Assembly (NCBI GenBank): GCA_046723735.1
Contig: JBKOVB010000045.1
Location: 16,854-80,853 of the forward strand
Length of the DNA stretch: 64,000 nt
Direction of reading: 5' to 3'
Source of the DNA: RYN-111 sp046723735
GTDB lineage: Bacteria > Actinomycetota > Actinomycetes > Mycobacteriales > SCTD01
Notes under the pieces: generated by a model
The model's input: only the letters and a program-made list of their open reading frames with translations
What the model was told of the DNA's origin: nothing
The model's database searches: none
Shown here: piece after piece, positions 1-8,522 of the stretch
Numbering within the stretch: position 1 is the stretch's first letter
Layout: each line of letters opens with the position of its first letter
Program-made: the position numbers and the translations under genes

Positions 1-1197
1 GTGCTTGGCCGCGTGCTCACGGACGTCCAACGTGGCGAGCAGCAGGTCGGTGGCCGCGACCGTGCGCACCGCGCGGTCCAGCTCGCCGCCGGCCAGCAGC
101 TCCCCTTGACAGGCGCGGGCCGACTCCTGCAGCAGCCGCAGGTCGGCGAGCAGCTCGGTGCCGTCGCGGTAGTCCCGCCCGTCGCGGTGGGGGAGCCCCT
201 CGCGGACGCGCTCGGTGGTGAGCGCCAACCGCTGCCGGACGCAGGTGAGGTAGAGCCGGTAGGGCTCCTCCGCGTTGAGCCGCCGGTAGCGCGCCTCGAT
301 GCCTGGGAGCATGTCCAGCCACTGCGCCAGCCGCGCGAGCAGCTCGGGAGTCGCCCCCGACACGCGCTGGGACACCGACAGGTCGCGTCGGAGGTCGTCG
401 ACGAGCTCCGTGACGACTCGCAGGCCGTGCACCGCCTGCAGCCGCAGCACGTCCCACGTCACTGCCGGGGTGACGTACGGGTTGCCGTCGCGGTCGCCAC
501 CGATCCAGGAGCCGAGGGTCAGCGGGCGAGCGGTCGGGGCGAGCGGGACGTCCCGGGCGGCGAGCTGGTCGCGCAGCTCCTCCAGCACGTCGCCGAGACT
601 GCTGCGGGCCATGTCCTCGAGGTAGTAGACGCCGTTGCGCGCCTCGTCGAGCGGCTCCGGGCGCTCGACCCGCAGCTCGTCGGTCTGCCACAGCAGGTCG
701 ACGGCCTCGGCTAGCTGACGGGTACGACGGGGCGTGTCCGGCTCGTCCAGCAGGGCTGCGACGCGGCGCAGCTTGTCCAGCGTGGAGCGTCGGGCTGCCT
801 CGGTCGGGTGCGCGGTCAGCACAGGGCGTACGGCGAGCCGCTGGGCCCCCTGCGTGAGCTCGGCGCGGTCCACGCCGGCGGCGTCGACGCGCGTCAGCGC
901 TCGCGCGAGCCAGCCACCGCCGGCCTCTCGGTCGCGGCGCAGCGCCCGCGCGCGGTGCACCTGCTCGGTGACGTTGGCGAGGTGGAAGTACGCCGTGAAC
1001 GCCCGGGCCAGTCGGATCGTGGTGGTCAGGTCGAGCGCGGGGAGCTCGTCGAGCCGGCTCTCCTTGGCGTGCGCGCGCACGCGTTCCACCAGGTCGAGAA
1101 GCTCCTGGCCCTCGACCCTGGCCAGGGTGTCCCCGAGCAGCGTCGTGACCAGCCTGATGTCCTTGCGGAGGGCGGCTGCGTGGTCGCTGTCCTGCAC
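1..1197 (-). CDS. ppc: Phosphoenolpyruvate carboxylase, N-terminal part (cut by left edge)
   Basis: Carboxylates PEP to oxaloacetate to refill the TCA cycle; soluble cytoplasmic enzyme. The reverse strand gives 399 codons of an enzyme usually about 900 residues long; the C-terminal half lies outside the window. Visible are the N-terminal LRKDIRLVTTLLGDTL stretch, the catalytic-His motif VLTAHPTEAARRS (His at about residue 130) and the second signature GSWIGGDRDGNPYVT (about residues 228-242). The GTG at 1197 is chosen because an in-frame TGA lies five codons upstream and it follows a G-rich stretch. The next gene upstream ends 25 bp away on the same strand, so co-transcription is possible. 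Confidence 0.95.
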   Translation of the reverse strand, partial: MQDSDHAAALRKDIRLVTTLLGDTLARVEGQELLDLVERVRAHAKESRLDELPALDLTTTIRLARAFTAYFHLANVTEQVHRARALRRDREAGGGWLARALTRVDAAGVDRAELTQGAQRLAVRPVLTAHPTEAARRSTLDKLRRVAALLDEPDTPRRTRQLAEAVDLLWQTDELRVERPEPLDEARNGVYYLEDMARSSLGDVLEELRDQLAARDVPLAPTARPLTLGSWIGGDRDGNPYVTPAVTWDVLRLQAVHGLRVVTELVDDLRRDLSVSQRVSGATPELLARLAQWLDMLPGIEARYRRLNAEEPYRLYLTCVRQRLALTTERVREGLPHRDGRDYRDGTELLADLRLLQESARACQGELLAGGELDRAVRTVAATDLLLATLDVREHAAKH

Positions 1198-1222
1198 ACC
1201 CCCAGCCTCTCAGGCCCCCAGG

Positions 1223-2656
1223 TCAGGGCGACCGGGTGCCGGCGGGTTCCGGCGGCCGGGCGAGCGTCTTGGGAGGGCGCACCCGGTGGAGCCACGCCTC
1301 GAACAGTGCGAGGACGACGAGGACGGCGAGCACGCCCCACGGGTTGAGGTCGATCACGAGCAGAAGCAGCGCGGCTACGACCACGGCACCGACCCGCAAG
1401 ACGTCGAAGTTGCGCCAGGCCCAGGCGATCGCCGGGTCGTCGGCGGGTGCCTCACCCGTCACGCCGGCCCTGGCGAGGTGCCAGACCCGGGTGCCGGCGG
1501 TCGCGACCCACCGGCGCGTGGCGGTGGCCCACCGGTACGGACCCGCCACCAGTGCGACGGCGGCGATGACGAGCGCGGCCACGAGGAAGAACAGCGTGAC
1601 GTCGAAGAACCCGTTGAGGACCGAGTGCACGATCGCGGATCGGGCGGCCTTGTTCTCCGGACGGCCGGTCGCGACGAGCTGGTCCTGCTCCCAGAACATC
1701 ACCCGACGCAGCACCACCAGGAGCAGCGCGGCGCCGAGCGTCAGCTGCAGCAGCGTGCGCCGCCGGCGGCGGGAGATCGCGAGGGCGGCGATGCCCACGA
1801 GCGGAGTCACGACGAGCAGCGCCACGACCCCCCGGTCGAAGGCGCGAACCAGGCGCCTGGCCTCCGTCAGGTCCTTGGCGGGGAACAGGGCGATCTGCCC
1901 GCACGTGTCGGGGACCGGCCGGTCCAGGGCGCTGGAGATCTGCTTGCAGACGTCAGAAGGGACGTCGCTGGCCGTGACGCTGGGCAGCGCGACCGTCTTG
2001 CCGACGATGCCCGAGACCAGCTGCATGGTCTGCTTGATCGCCTCGTTCACGAGCGGCGCGAGGTTCAGCACGACCTGGCCGTTGCTGGTGAGCAGCACCG
2101 AGCTCTTGTCGCGCAGCACGGTCACGAGCTGCGCGTGCGCGTACCGGTTGGCGTTGGCCCACAGCTGGTGGAACCGGTCACCGGCGAGCACCCTGGCCAC
2201 CGCGTCCCGCACGGCGTCCTTGGCTCCCAGTGCGATCGGGCCGGCCAGAAACGCAGCCCGCGGGGGCAGCGCGTCCTGGATGATCGCCTGCGGGTCGAGG
2301 GTGGCGTAGAGCTGGTCCGTGACGGTGCGGGCCAGCGCGGCCTGCACGGCCGGGTCCTCCGCGAGCGGGGCCACGGTGCTGACGTAGTGGTCGGTGTTGA
2401 GCAGCGTGCGGTGCGCCCAGGTGGACGCCACCGTGATGGGTACGAGCAGGGCGAACAGCAGTACCAGCAGGCCCACGAGCAGGCGTCGCCCGACGCCGCC
2501 ACGCAGCTCGCGAGGACTCGGCTCGCGCGGGGCCGAGGCGGCGACGTCGGCTTCGGCGCGTGCTCGGGCCAGCTCGGGGGCGGCCGGTCCGACGGGAGCG
2601 CTCGTCTCGGTGTCGGACGGACCGGCAGCGGAGGGAGGGCCAGGCACCTCGGTCAT
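1223..2656 (-). CDS. Polytopic membrane protein of unknown function
   Basis: About 477 residues. A Pro/Ala/Glu-rich cytoplasmic N-terminus is followed by one membrane segment near residues 57-77, a roughly 200-residue extracytoplasmic domain, then about five further hydrophobic segments and a basic C-terminus. I do not recognise a catalytic motif; similar long-loop integral membrane proteins are common and uncharacterised in Actinobacteria. The ATG at 2656 is preferred over upstream in-frame starts because a strong AGGAGG lies just before it and a 9-5-9 inverted repeat (2688-2710) sits 31 nt upstream, facing this gene. It therefore looks like a member of the putative LAL regulon. No function is assigned. 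Confidence 0.8.
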   Translation of the reverse strand: MTEVPGPPSAAGPSDTETSAPVGPAAPELARARAEADVAASAPREPSPRELRGGVGRRLLVGLLVLLFALLVPITVASTWAHRTLLNTDHYVSTVAPLAEDPAVQAALARTVTDQLYATLDPQAIIQDALPPRAAFLAGPIALGAKDAVRDAVARVLAGDRFHQLWANANRYAHAQLVTVLRDKSSVLLTSNGQVVLNLAPLVNEAIKQTMQLVSGIVGKTVALPSVTASDVPSDVCKQISSALDRPVPDTCGQIALFPAKDLTEARRLVRAFDRGVVALLVVTPLVGIAALAISRRRRRTLLQLTLGAALLLVVLRRVMFWEQDQLVATGRPENKAARSAIVHSVLNGFFDVTLFFLVAALVIAAVALVAGPYRWATATRRWVATAGTRVWHLARAGVTGEAPADDPAIAWAWRNFDVLRVGAVVVAALLLLVIDLNPWGVLAVLVVLALFEAWLHRVRPPKTLARPPEPAGTRSP

Positions 2657-2687
2657 GGGGTGAACCTCCTGCGCGCCTGTCCCCGAG

Positions 2688-2710
2688 GCATCACCCGTGT
2701 GGGGTGAACG
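2688..2710 (-). promoter_or_regulatory. 9-5-9 inverted repeat, site 1
   Basis: On the plus strand GCATCACCC, 5 nt, GGGTGAACG. Read toward the membrane-protein gene starting at 2656, the proximal half is GGGTGATGC and continues with a C, as in most copies. The gap to the ATG is 31 nt. No clear TANNNT -10 box lies between the repeat and the start, which fits an activator-dependent promoter. Putative LAL-regulator site; binding is inferred. Confidence 0.65.
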
Positions 2711-2719
2711 CGGCCGCAC

Positions 2720-2735
2720 GGGGACGTCTGTCCCC
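2720..2735. promoter_or_regulatory. Perfect inverted repeat GGGGAC-N4-GTCCCC
   Basis: A 6-4-6 perfect inverted repeat in the region upstream of the membrane-protein gene at 2656, just beyond site 1. Its core GGGAC-N4-GTCCC has the spacing of the mycobacterial DosR/DevR box, but such GC-rich palindromes arise easily by chance and no DosR homologue is visible in the window. Confidence 0.25.
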
Positions 2736-2753
2736 ATCCGGTCGTGGCATGCC

Positions 2754-3161
2754 CTAGGTGGCGAGCGCCTTGCGCTTGAGCGCCTCGAACTCGTCCGCCG
2801 TGATCGCCCCGCTGTCGAGCAGCTCCTTGGCGCGGCTGATCTCCGCGGTGGAACCGCCGTCGGACGAGGACGCCACGGACCGGACGTAGCTGTCGAACTC
2901 CGTCTTGCTGGCGTTGTAGTCGGCCATCCGTCGCTCTGCCATCGCGCTGCTCTGCGAGATGAGGTAGGCCAGCACGCCGATGAACGGCAGGACGAGGACG
3001 AGCACCGTCCAGCCCGCCTTGCCCCAGCCGCCGATGTCCTTGCGCCGGAACAGATCCGTGAAGATCACGAAGAGCAGCCAGATCCAGATCACCCAGGAGA
3101 AGAAGATGACCATCGTCCAGAAGACGTCGAGCAGTGGGTAGTCGGTTGCGGCTTCGATCAT
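2754..3161 (-). CDS. SHOCT-domain membrane protein (PLDc_N-like)
   Basis: 135 residues. Two hydrophobic segments (about residues 12-36 and 48-69) flank the RRKDIGGWGKAGW stretch typical of PLDc_N-type membrane regions. A linker is followed by a C-terminal SHOCT motif (LLDSGAITADEFEALKRKALA, residues about 113-133), a short domain found at the ends of many bacterial proteins. The role is probably a membrane stress protein; the precise function is unknown. The 9-5-9 repeat at 3222-3244 is 60 nt upstream and faces this gene. It lies directly downstream of the LAL regulator that ends at 3289, on the same strand but with its own promoter region. Confidence 0.85.
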   Translation of the reverse strand: MIEAATDYPLLDVFWTMVIFFSWVIWIWLLFVIFTDLFRRKDIGGWGKAGWTVLVLVLPFIGVLAYLISQSSAMAERRMADYNASKTEFDSYVRSVASSSDGGSTAEISRAKELLDSGAITADEFEALKRKALAT

Positions 3162-3221
3162 GACGTCACCGTCCCTCGAGGTGTCTGCCTTCTTCCACCG
3201 TGGGCGGTCGCGGGGGGTGCG

Positions 3222-3244
3222 GCATCATCCGCGCTGGGTGATAT
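3222..3244 (-). promoter_or_regulatory. 9-5-9 inverted repeat, site 2
   Basis: Plus strand GCATCATCC, 5 nt, GGGTGATAT. Toward the SHOCT gene (start 3161) the proximal half reads GGATGATGC followed by C; the distal half keeps TCACCC. It lies in the gap between the end of LAL1 and the SHOCT start. Confidence 0.65.
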
Positions 3245-3288
3245 CGCATCTGCGGTGCGTCGCGGCGGCGGGAGGGGCAGCCCCGAAC

Positions 3289-5670
3289 TCAGCCCTGGAT
3301 GAGCCCGAGCGACGTGGCGCGGTCCACGGCCTCGCCGCGGGAGGCCACGCCCAGCTTCCGGTACGCCGCGATGGCCTGGGTCTTGACGGTGTTGCGCGAG
3401 ACCGAGAGCTGGGTGCTGATCTGCTCGAACGACAGGTGCGTCGGCAGCAGCCGGAGCACCCGCAGCTCGGCGGGCGTCAACGCGGCTGCCCCGGCCCCGG
3501 CCGCGAGGCTGAGGCTCTCCACGTGCGCCCAGGCGTCCTCGAGCCGGGTGGCGAGCCAGCCGGCCGCAGGAGCACCGCGCAGCAGCGGCTGGGCCTCCGC
3601 GAGCAGGGTGCGGGCGCCGGCCGGGTCGCCGAGCATGAGGTGGGTGCGGCCGAGCAGGTACCGGGTCTGGGCGCCGAGCCAGGCCGGGCACTCCTCGTGA
3701 GCGGCGACCAGCTGGCGGGCGTGGCGGGCCGAGGCGCGCGCCTCGTCGCCGTGGCCGCGCTTGGCCAGCACCAGCGCCTCGAGGGCGCGCAGCGGCCCGA
3801 CCGCCATGGTGTCGACGGTGCCGTGGTCGGTGAGGACGGCGCAGGCAGCGTCTGCGTGCCGACCGGCTGTGTCCCCGTCGCCGTCCTCGATCGCGACCGC
3901 GGCGAGCTGGGCGAGCGCGAGCGCCTCCGGCGCGGGCATCGCCAGCTCTGCGGCCTGCCGGGCGGCCGCCTTGAAGGTGGCGCGCACGTCGTCGTGCGGC
4001 GCGCCCGCGAGGAGCGTGGTGACCGCGTGCAGGTGCAGCGCCAGGGGCCGCCACGGGTCGCCGAGCGCCTGCAGGCCGAGGGCGAGGGCGGCGTCCTCGC
4101 GCATCCGTGGCAGCCCGTCGTGGGCTCGCTGAGCACGCAGCAGCGCGAGACCCGCCGCGATGGTCTGGGTCTCGTCCGAGCGGGTCGCGGCGAGCAGCCC
4201 ACGTTCCGCCGCCGTCAGCCACTGCTCGGCGGGCCGGCCCTCGACCACCGCGCACCAGGCTGCTGTCAGCGACAGCTTCGGGTGCCCCTGGAGCTGACGG
4301 GTGCTGAACGCCTCCAGGCAGTCCCGCAGTGCTGCGGTGCGCCCGTGCGCGACAGCCGAGGCCACCTGACCCCATACCAGACGCGCTGCGTGGTCCACCT
4401 CGCCGGCGGCGGCGGCCTGGTGGACCGCCTCCTGCATCTCGCCGGCGGCCGCGTGCCACCGCCCGGCGCGGGAGTGGAGGGCGGCCACGACACCCGGGCC
4501 GTGCGCCTCCAGCTCGTCCTGGAGCACCTGTCTCAGGAGCGGGTGGCAGCGGTACCACTCCTCACGGCCGTCGAGGGCGGTCACGAACGCGTTCGAGCGC
4601 TCGAGGTCGCGCAGCACCAGCCCCGAGCCAGTGCTCTCGAGCAGCTCGTCGCACAACGGGCCGCACAGCCGCGGGAGCACCGAGGTGTGGACCAGGAAGC
4701 GGCGCTGGTCAGGTGGCAGCCCGGCGAGCACCGTCTGCCGGAGATGATCGGCCAGGACGCCTCCCGGTCCTCCGAACGCCGCCGCCGCGTCCGCGGGCCG
4801 GGGCGTGCGCCGCAACGCGAACGTCGCGAGGTGCACCGCAAGCGGCCAGCCCTCGGTGCGTGCCATCAGCACGTCGAGGTCGTCGTCGGAGAGCTCGACG
4901 CGGTTGCTGACCAGCAGCGCGCGGGCCTCCGCGCGGGTGAGCCGGAGGCTGTCCTGGTGGAGCGCGAGCAGCCGTCGCTCGGCCTGCAGCTGGTGCCAGG
5001 GCAGGTCTGGGGACCGGCGCGTGGTCAGCACGAGCTGCGACCGGTCGTTGAGGTGCCGCGCGACCGTCATCAGCACCTCGTGCGTCTGCGGCGCGGACAG
5101 CCGGCCGACGTCGTCCAGGACGACCACGAACGCCTGCTCCTCATGGGTCAGGGCACGGCCGAGCCTTGGGAGCAGCACGGTGGTCAGGTCGCCGTCGTCC
5201 GCGAGCGCGCTCAGCACCCCTTGGTCCACGAACCCGATGCGCTCCAGCGCGAGCACCAGGTACCTGACCAGCGCAACGGGGTCCTCGGTCTCCTCGTCGA
5301 GCGACAACCACACGAACGGACGCGAGTCCTCGTCGTCCCACTGCCCGACCAGCGTCGTCTTGCCGTAGCCGGGAGGCCCGCTCAGCAGCACGACGGGTAC
5401 GTCGAGGTGGTCCTCCAGCAGGTCGAGCAGGGCGCGGCGCGGCAGCAGCCCGTCACGCATCCGGGGTCGTTCGAGGGGTGGCTCGGCTTGCAGCGTGGTG
5501 CGACGACGGGCCCGGATGTCCTGCACCGCGCGGACGTGCGCCACCGGGGCCGCGCGTCGCGGAGCGGTGCGGCGCCGCACCGGTCGCGTCACTGCTCGCG
5601 CCTCGAGGTCCTGCACACCATCGCCACCCCCACGACACCATTGGCCTGTCGGACGTTGAAGGCAACCCAC
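3289..5670 (-). CDS. LAL-type (MalT-like) LuxR-family ATP-binding transcriptional regulator, LAL1
   Basis: 793 residues. A Walker A motif (GPPGYGKTTLVGQW, about residues 98-111), a Walker B-like FVVVLDDVGRL, a long helical TPR-like middle and a C-terminal LuxR HTH (LTPAELRVLRLLPTHLSFEQI, then SRNTVKTQAIAAYRKLGV) define the LAL/MalT class of ATP-dependent, ligand-sensing activators. The HTH is almost identical to that of LAL2 (16232-18451). The GTG at 5670 follows GGAGGGG closely; a later in-frame GTG near residue 19 or 28 is possible, because conservation with LAL2 only begins near residue 60. It starts 22 bp after the MBL-hydrolase gene, so it is probably the last gene of the run starting at 10173. 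The ligand is unknown. Confidence 0.92.
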   Translation of the reverse strand: MGCLQRPTGQWCRGGGDGVQDLEARAVTRPVRRRTAPRRAAPVAHVRAVQDIRARRRTTLQAEPPLERPRMRDGLLPRRALLDLLEDHLDVPVVLLSGPPGYGKTTLVGQWDDEDSRPFVWLSLDEETEDPVALVRYLVLALERIGFVDQGVLSALADDGDLTTVLLPRLGRALTHEEQAFVVVLDDVGRLSAPQTHEVLMTVARHLNDRSQLVLTTRRSPDLPWHQLQAERRLLALHQDSLRLTRAEARALLVSNRVELSDDDLDVLMARTEGWPLAVHLATFALRRTPRPADAAAAFGGPGGVLADHLRQTVLAGLPPDQRRFLVHTSVLPRLCGPLCDELLESTGSGLVLRDLERSNAFVTALDGREEWYRCHPLLRQVLQDELEAHGPGVVAALHSRAGRWHAAAGEMQEAVHQAAAAGEVDHAARLVWGQVASAVAHGRTAALRDCLEAFSTRQLQGHPKLSLTAAWCAVVEGRPAEQWLTAAERGLLAATRSDETQTIAAGLALLRAQRAHDGLPRMREDAALALGLQALGDPWRPLALHLHAVTTLLAGAPHDDVRATFKAAARQAAELAMPAPEALALAQLAAVAIEDGDGDTAGRHADAACAVLTDHGTVDTMAVGPLRALEALVLAKRGHGDEARASARHARQLVAAHEECPAWLGAQTRYLLGRTHLMLGDPAGARTLLAEAQPLLRGAPAAGWLATRLEDAWAHVESLSLAAGAGAAALTPAELRVLRLLPTHLSFEQISTQLSVSRNTVKTQAIAAYRKLGVASRGEAVDRATSLGLIQG

Positions 5671-5692
5671 GGGCCCCTCCGTAGCAGCCCCG

Positions 5693-6469
5693 TCACGCTG
5701 CGTCGGTCGGGCGCCAGGTCAGTGAGTCGCCGGGAGCGAGCACCGCCACCTCGGCCGGAAGCCGTCGACGCTCCACCTCGACGGCGTACGCGGTGGGCGC
5801 CGCTGCCGCGATCTCCTCGGACGGCGACCCGTGCCAGAACGGTCGCAGCGCGCCCCAGTGCATCGGCACGACCAAGGAGGGCGCGAGCATCGCCGTCGCC
5901 TCGACCGCACGCACCGGGTCCAGATGACCGGGCCCTACGGTGCGTCCCCAGCCGGACACGGGCAGCAGGGCGACGTCGAGGTCGCCGGACAGGTCGCGCA
6001 TCTGGGGGAACAGGTCGGTGTCGCCCGCGAAGTAGACGCGCAGGCCGTCCGCCTCCAGCACGAAGCCGACAGCCTCGCCGCGGGGTCCCAGGGGCAGCCG
6101 TCGACCGTCGTGCGCCGCGAACGTCGCCGTGATCGTCACTCCACCCACGACGTGGGTCTCCCCAGGGCGCAGCGCCACGACGTCGGTGAAACCGTGCCGC
6201 CGGAAGTACCCGGCCGTTCCCGCGGGGACCACGAGCCGACGCCGGCGACCCAGCAACCACAGCGACGCAGGGTCGCAGTGATCCAGGTGCAGGTGCGAGA
6301 CGAGGCACGCCGCGACGCCGTCCAGCGGGTCGAGCTCCGGCCGCGGGGCCGTCCACCGCAGGAACGCGATGTGCCGACGGAGGATCGGGTCGGTGAGCAG
6401 CAGCGTGCCGCCCAGCTCGATCGTGAGCGCCGAGTGCCCCAGGAAGCCGAGGCGCAGCTCCGGGGGCAC
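5693..6469 (-). CDS. MBL-fold metal-dependent hydrolase
   Basis: 258 residues. The metallo-beta-lactamase signature SHLHLDHCD (HxHxDH at residues 59-64), a later FAGDTDLFP (metal Asp near 151) and a VPMHWG motif place it in the broad UlaG-like/YtnP-like hydrolase superfamily. The start GTG (VPPELRLGFLGHS) lies one base after the TGA of the upstream phosphodiesterase gene, giving TGAcGTG, so translation is probably coupled. The substrate cannot be read from the sequence; phosphodiester or lactone hydrolysis is typical of the family. Confidence 0.88.
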   Translation of the reverse strand: MPPELRLGFLGHSALTIELGGTLLLTDPILRRHIAFLRWTAPRPELDPLDGVAACLVSHLHLDHCDPASLWLLGRRRRLVVPAGTAGYFRRHGFTDVVALRPGETHVVGGVTITATFAAHDGRRLPLGPRGEAVGFVLEADGLRVYFAGDTDLFPQMRDLSGDLDVALLPVSGWGRTVGPGHLDPVRAVEATAMLAPSLVVPMHWGALRPFWHGSPSEEIAAAAPTAYAVEVERRRLPAEVAVLAPGDSLTWRPTDAA

Positions 6470-6470
6470 G

Positions 6471-8522
6471 TCAGGCAGACCCTGACGGGACGGGCGCGCC
6501 CAGCTGCCTGCGCTGCCCGAGATCCTCGAGCCACCGGACGAGCTGGGCGTGCACGGCGTCAGCCCCGACGAGCTCCGGGGGCGCCCGCCATGCGCTCGGG
6601 TGCACGAGCACCGCCTCGCCCTGCCAGCCGCCCAGGCCGCCGTGGCAGCCCACCAGCTCCTCGAACGCCGCCACCTCACCGGTCGCGGTGTCGAGCCGGC
6701 TGTTCACGACGATGTCGCCGACGTGCGCGAGACCCGCGTGCCGACGGACCTCGTCCGCAGCCGTGGGACCGAAGGGCGCCAGCGGGTCGACACCGACCAC
6801 CCGCTGCTCGTCGAGGAAGTGCGCGCCCTCGCGCCCGAGCACGACCGCGCCGTGCCCCTCGGACCGCACGACGACGAAACCGACCCCGTCGTGCTGCACC
6901 AGCGCGTCGACCAGACCGGGAAAGGCCTCCTGCACCTCTTCCTGGGTCATCCGCTGCGGGTGCCGCGGGAAGTAGACGAACCCCAGGTTGCCGGAAGCAG
7001 TGACGACGAGGTCGGCCCGCTCCGCGTGCGCCCCGGTCCGGTCGGTCTCCTCGTGCCGCCTGAGCACGTGGTGGCTCAGCCGCGCCAGCGGACCACGGGA
7101 GGAACCGACCTCGCGCAGCAGCGCGCTCGGCTGGCCCCACTCCTCGTCCCGGTCCGTGCTCGCCACCGAGGTGGCCGCGCCTGTCGTGCCGATCAGGTGC
7201 CGTCGTACGACGTCCTCGAGCGACTCGCCGTAGCGCTGCAGGAAGGTCGCGCCCTGGCTCTGCCCGTGGTCGGACAGCACGACGAGCTCGTACGGACGCG
7301 GCGCGTGCCGTGCGACCCGCTCGAGCACGCCGAGGGCGCGGTCGACGCCGACCAGCGAGGCCAGGGACTCGGGCCGGGTCGGGCCCGCGTGGTGGGCCAC
7401 CTCGTCGTAGTCGGTGAAATCGCAGTACATCACCGGTACGCCGGCCATCATCTGCTCGGCCAGCAGCCGCACGTTGAGGTCGCGCAGCAGCACGTTGGTC
7501 AGACCGCGCAAGGCGACGTACGTCGACAGCCGGTCGATGCGCGGTTCGACGCCGCGGCTGCTCTGCCGGTGCCCCTGGTAGACCTCCTTCACCATCTCGC
7601 CCAGCGTCAGCAGCAGCGAGCGGGTGAAGCCGAACGGCCGGAGGTACGACGACGCGAAGCCGCGCGTGGGCCCGTGGCCCCGACCGGCGCTGATGGTCAG
7701 GAACGACTGGGCGGCGTCCCCCGAGAAGATGTTGCCGATGCTGACGCCGCCGCCGGCGAGCAGTCCTCGACCGTCCGTCATGCCCTGCTCGACGTAGGCC
7801 GCGTCGGCCGGGCGGTTGGTGACCGTGAGCCGGCCGGCCTCCTTCTCGTACCAGCGGAAGGCGGGCACGCAGTCGCTGCGGCCGTGCAGGAGGCCGGCCT
7901 GGCTCGCCGGTGTCGTGGGTGGGAGCTGTGCGCGCCACGGCACCAGCTGGTGGCTGCCGGTCCGGATCCACCGGCTCAGGGTGGGCAAGTCCCCGGCCTG
8001 GACGGCCCACTGCAGCAACGGGGCGGGGAGGCCGTCGACCTGGACGATCACGACACCCGGGTCCAGGTTGACCGCGGCGGCCCGGCGCTTCTGCGCGTGC
8101 CGCAGGACGTCGCGCAGGAACAGCTCGTCGTCGCCCGCGTCGAACACCCAGCTGACGGCGCTCACGACGAGGGCGAACACCCACGAGGCCCAGAACGCGG
8201 GCCAGAAGCCCGACAAGGAGATGTCGGGGACGAGGCTGAGCGCGGCGTAGAACACGACCGCCTGGGCGAACAGTCCGACGAGGGCGATGCCGACCCACCC
8301 GAGCAGGACCGCGGCTGCGGCGAGCACCGGGCGCAGCAGCGCCGACACGGCCCCCACCACCACGGCTGCGAGGAGAGCGCCGCCGGGCCCGGTGACGGCG
8401 ATCCCCGGGACCACGGCGATGGTGACCCACAGGGCAGCCCAGCTGACGACCAGCAGCGTCAGGGCCTGCCGCAGCCGGTGCCGCTGCGGCGCCTCAGCGG
8501 GCCGGCTTGGTGAGGGGGACAT
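6471..8522 (-). CDS. Phage-holin-like membrane domain fused to alkaline-phosphatase-superfamily phosphodiesterase
   Basis: 683 residues. The first 130 or so contain four hydrophobic helices of the PF04020/phage-holin-like type; the rest is a type I phosphodiesterase/nucleotide pyrophosphatase domain. Metal-site motifs are visible: VVIVQVDGLP (near 158), YCDFTDYDEVAHHAGP and VVLSDHGQSQG. The domain order suggests a membrane-anchored phosphohydrolase; the substrate is unknown. The ATG at 8522 lies inside the end of the HdeD gene (29 bp overlap), consistent with an operon DUF1269 - HdeD - this gene - MBL hydrolase - LAL1. This fusion occurs in other actinobacteria, also uncharacterised. Confidence 0.85.
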   Translation of the reverse strand: MSPSPSRPAEAPQRHRLRQALTLLVVSWAALWVTIAVVPGIAVTGPGGALLAAVVVGAVSALLRPVLAAAAVLLGWVGIALVGLFAQAVVFYAALSLVPDISLSGFWPAFWASWVFALVVSAVSWVFDAGDDELFLRDVLRHAQKRRAAAVNLDPGVVIVQVDGLPAPLLQWAVQAGDLPTLSRWIRTGSHQLVPWRAQLPPTTPASQAGLLHGRSDCVPAFRWYEKEAGRLTVTNRPADAAYVEQGMTDGRGLLAGGGVSIGNIFSGDAAQSFLTISAGRGHGPTRGFASSYLRPFGFTRSLLLTLGEMVKEVYQGHRQSSRGVEPRIDRLSTYVALRGLTNVLLRDLNVRLLAEQMMAGVPVMYCDFTDYDEVAHHAGPTRPESLASLVGVDRALGVLERVARHAPRPYELVVLSDHGQSQGATFLQRYGESLEDVVRRHLIGTTGAATSVASTDRDEEWGQPSALLREVGSSRGPLARLSHHVLRRHEETDRTGAHAERADLVVTASGNLGFVYFPRHPQRMTQEEVQEAFPGLVDALVQHDGVGFVVVRSEGHGAVVLGREGAHFLDEQRVVGVDPLAPFGPTAADEVRRHAGLAHVGDIVVNSRLDTATGEVAAFEELVGCHGGLGGWQGEAVLVHPSAWRAPPELVGADAVHAQLVRWLEDLGQRRQLGAPVPSGSA

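Noticed and set aside
734..2707. Very long open frames antisense to the ppc and membrane-protein genes, and many like it across the window
   Set aside because: High GC makes stop codons rare in all frames. These frames are Arg/Pro/Ala/Gly-rich, lack domains and lie opposite genes with clear motifs.
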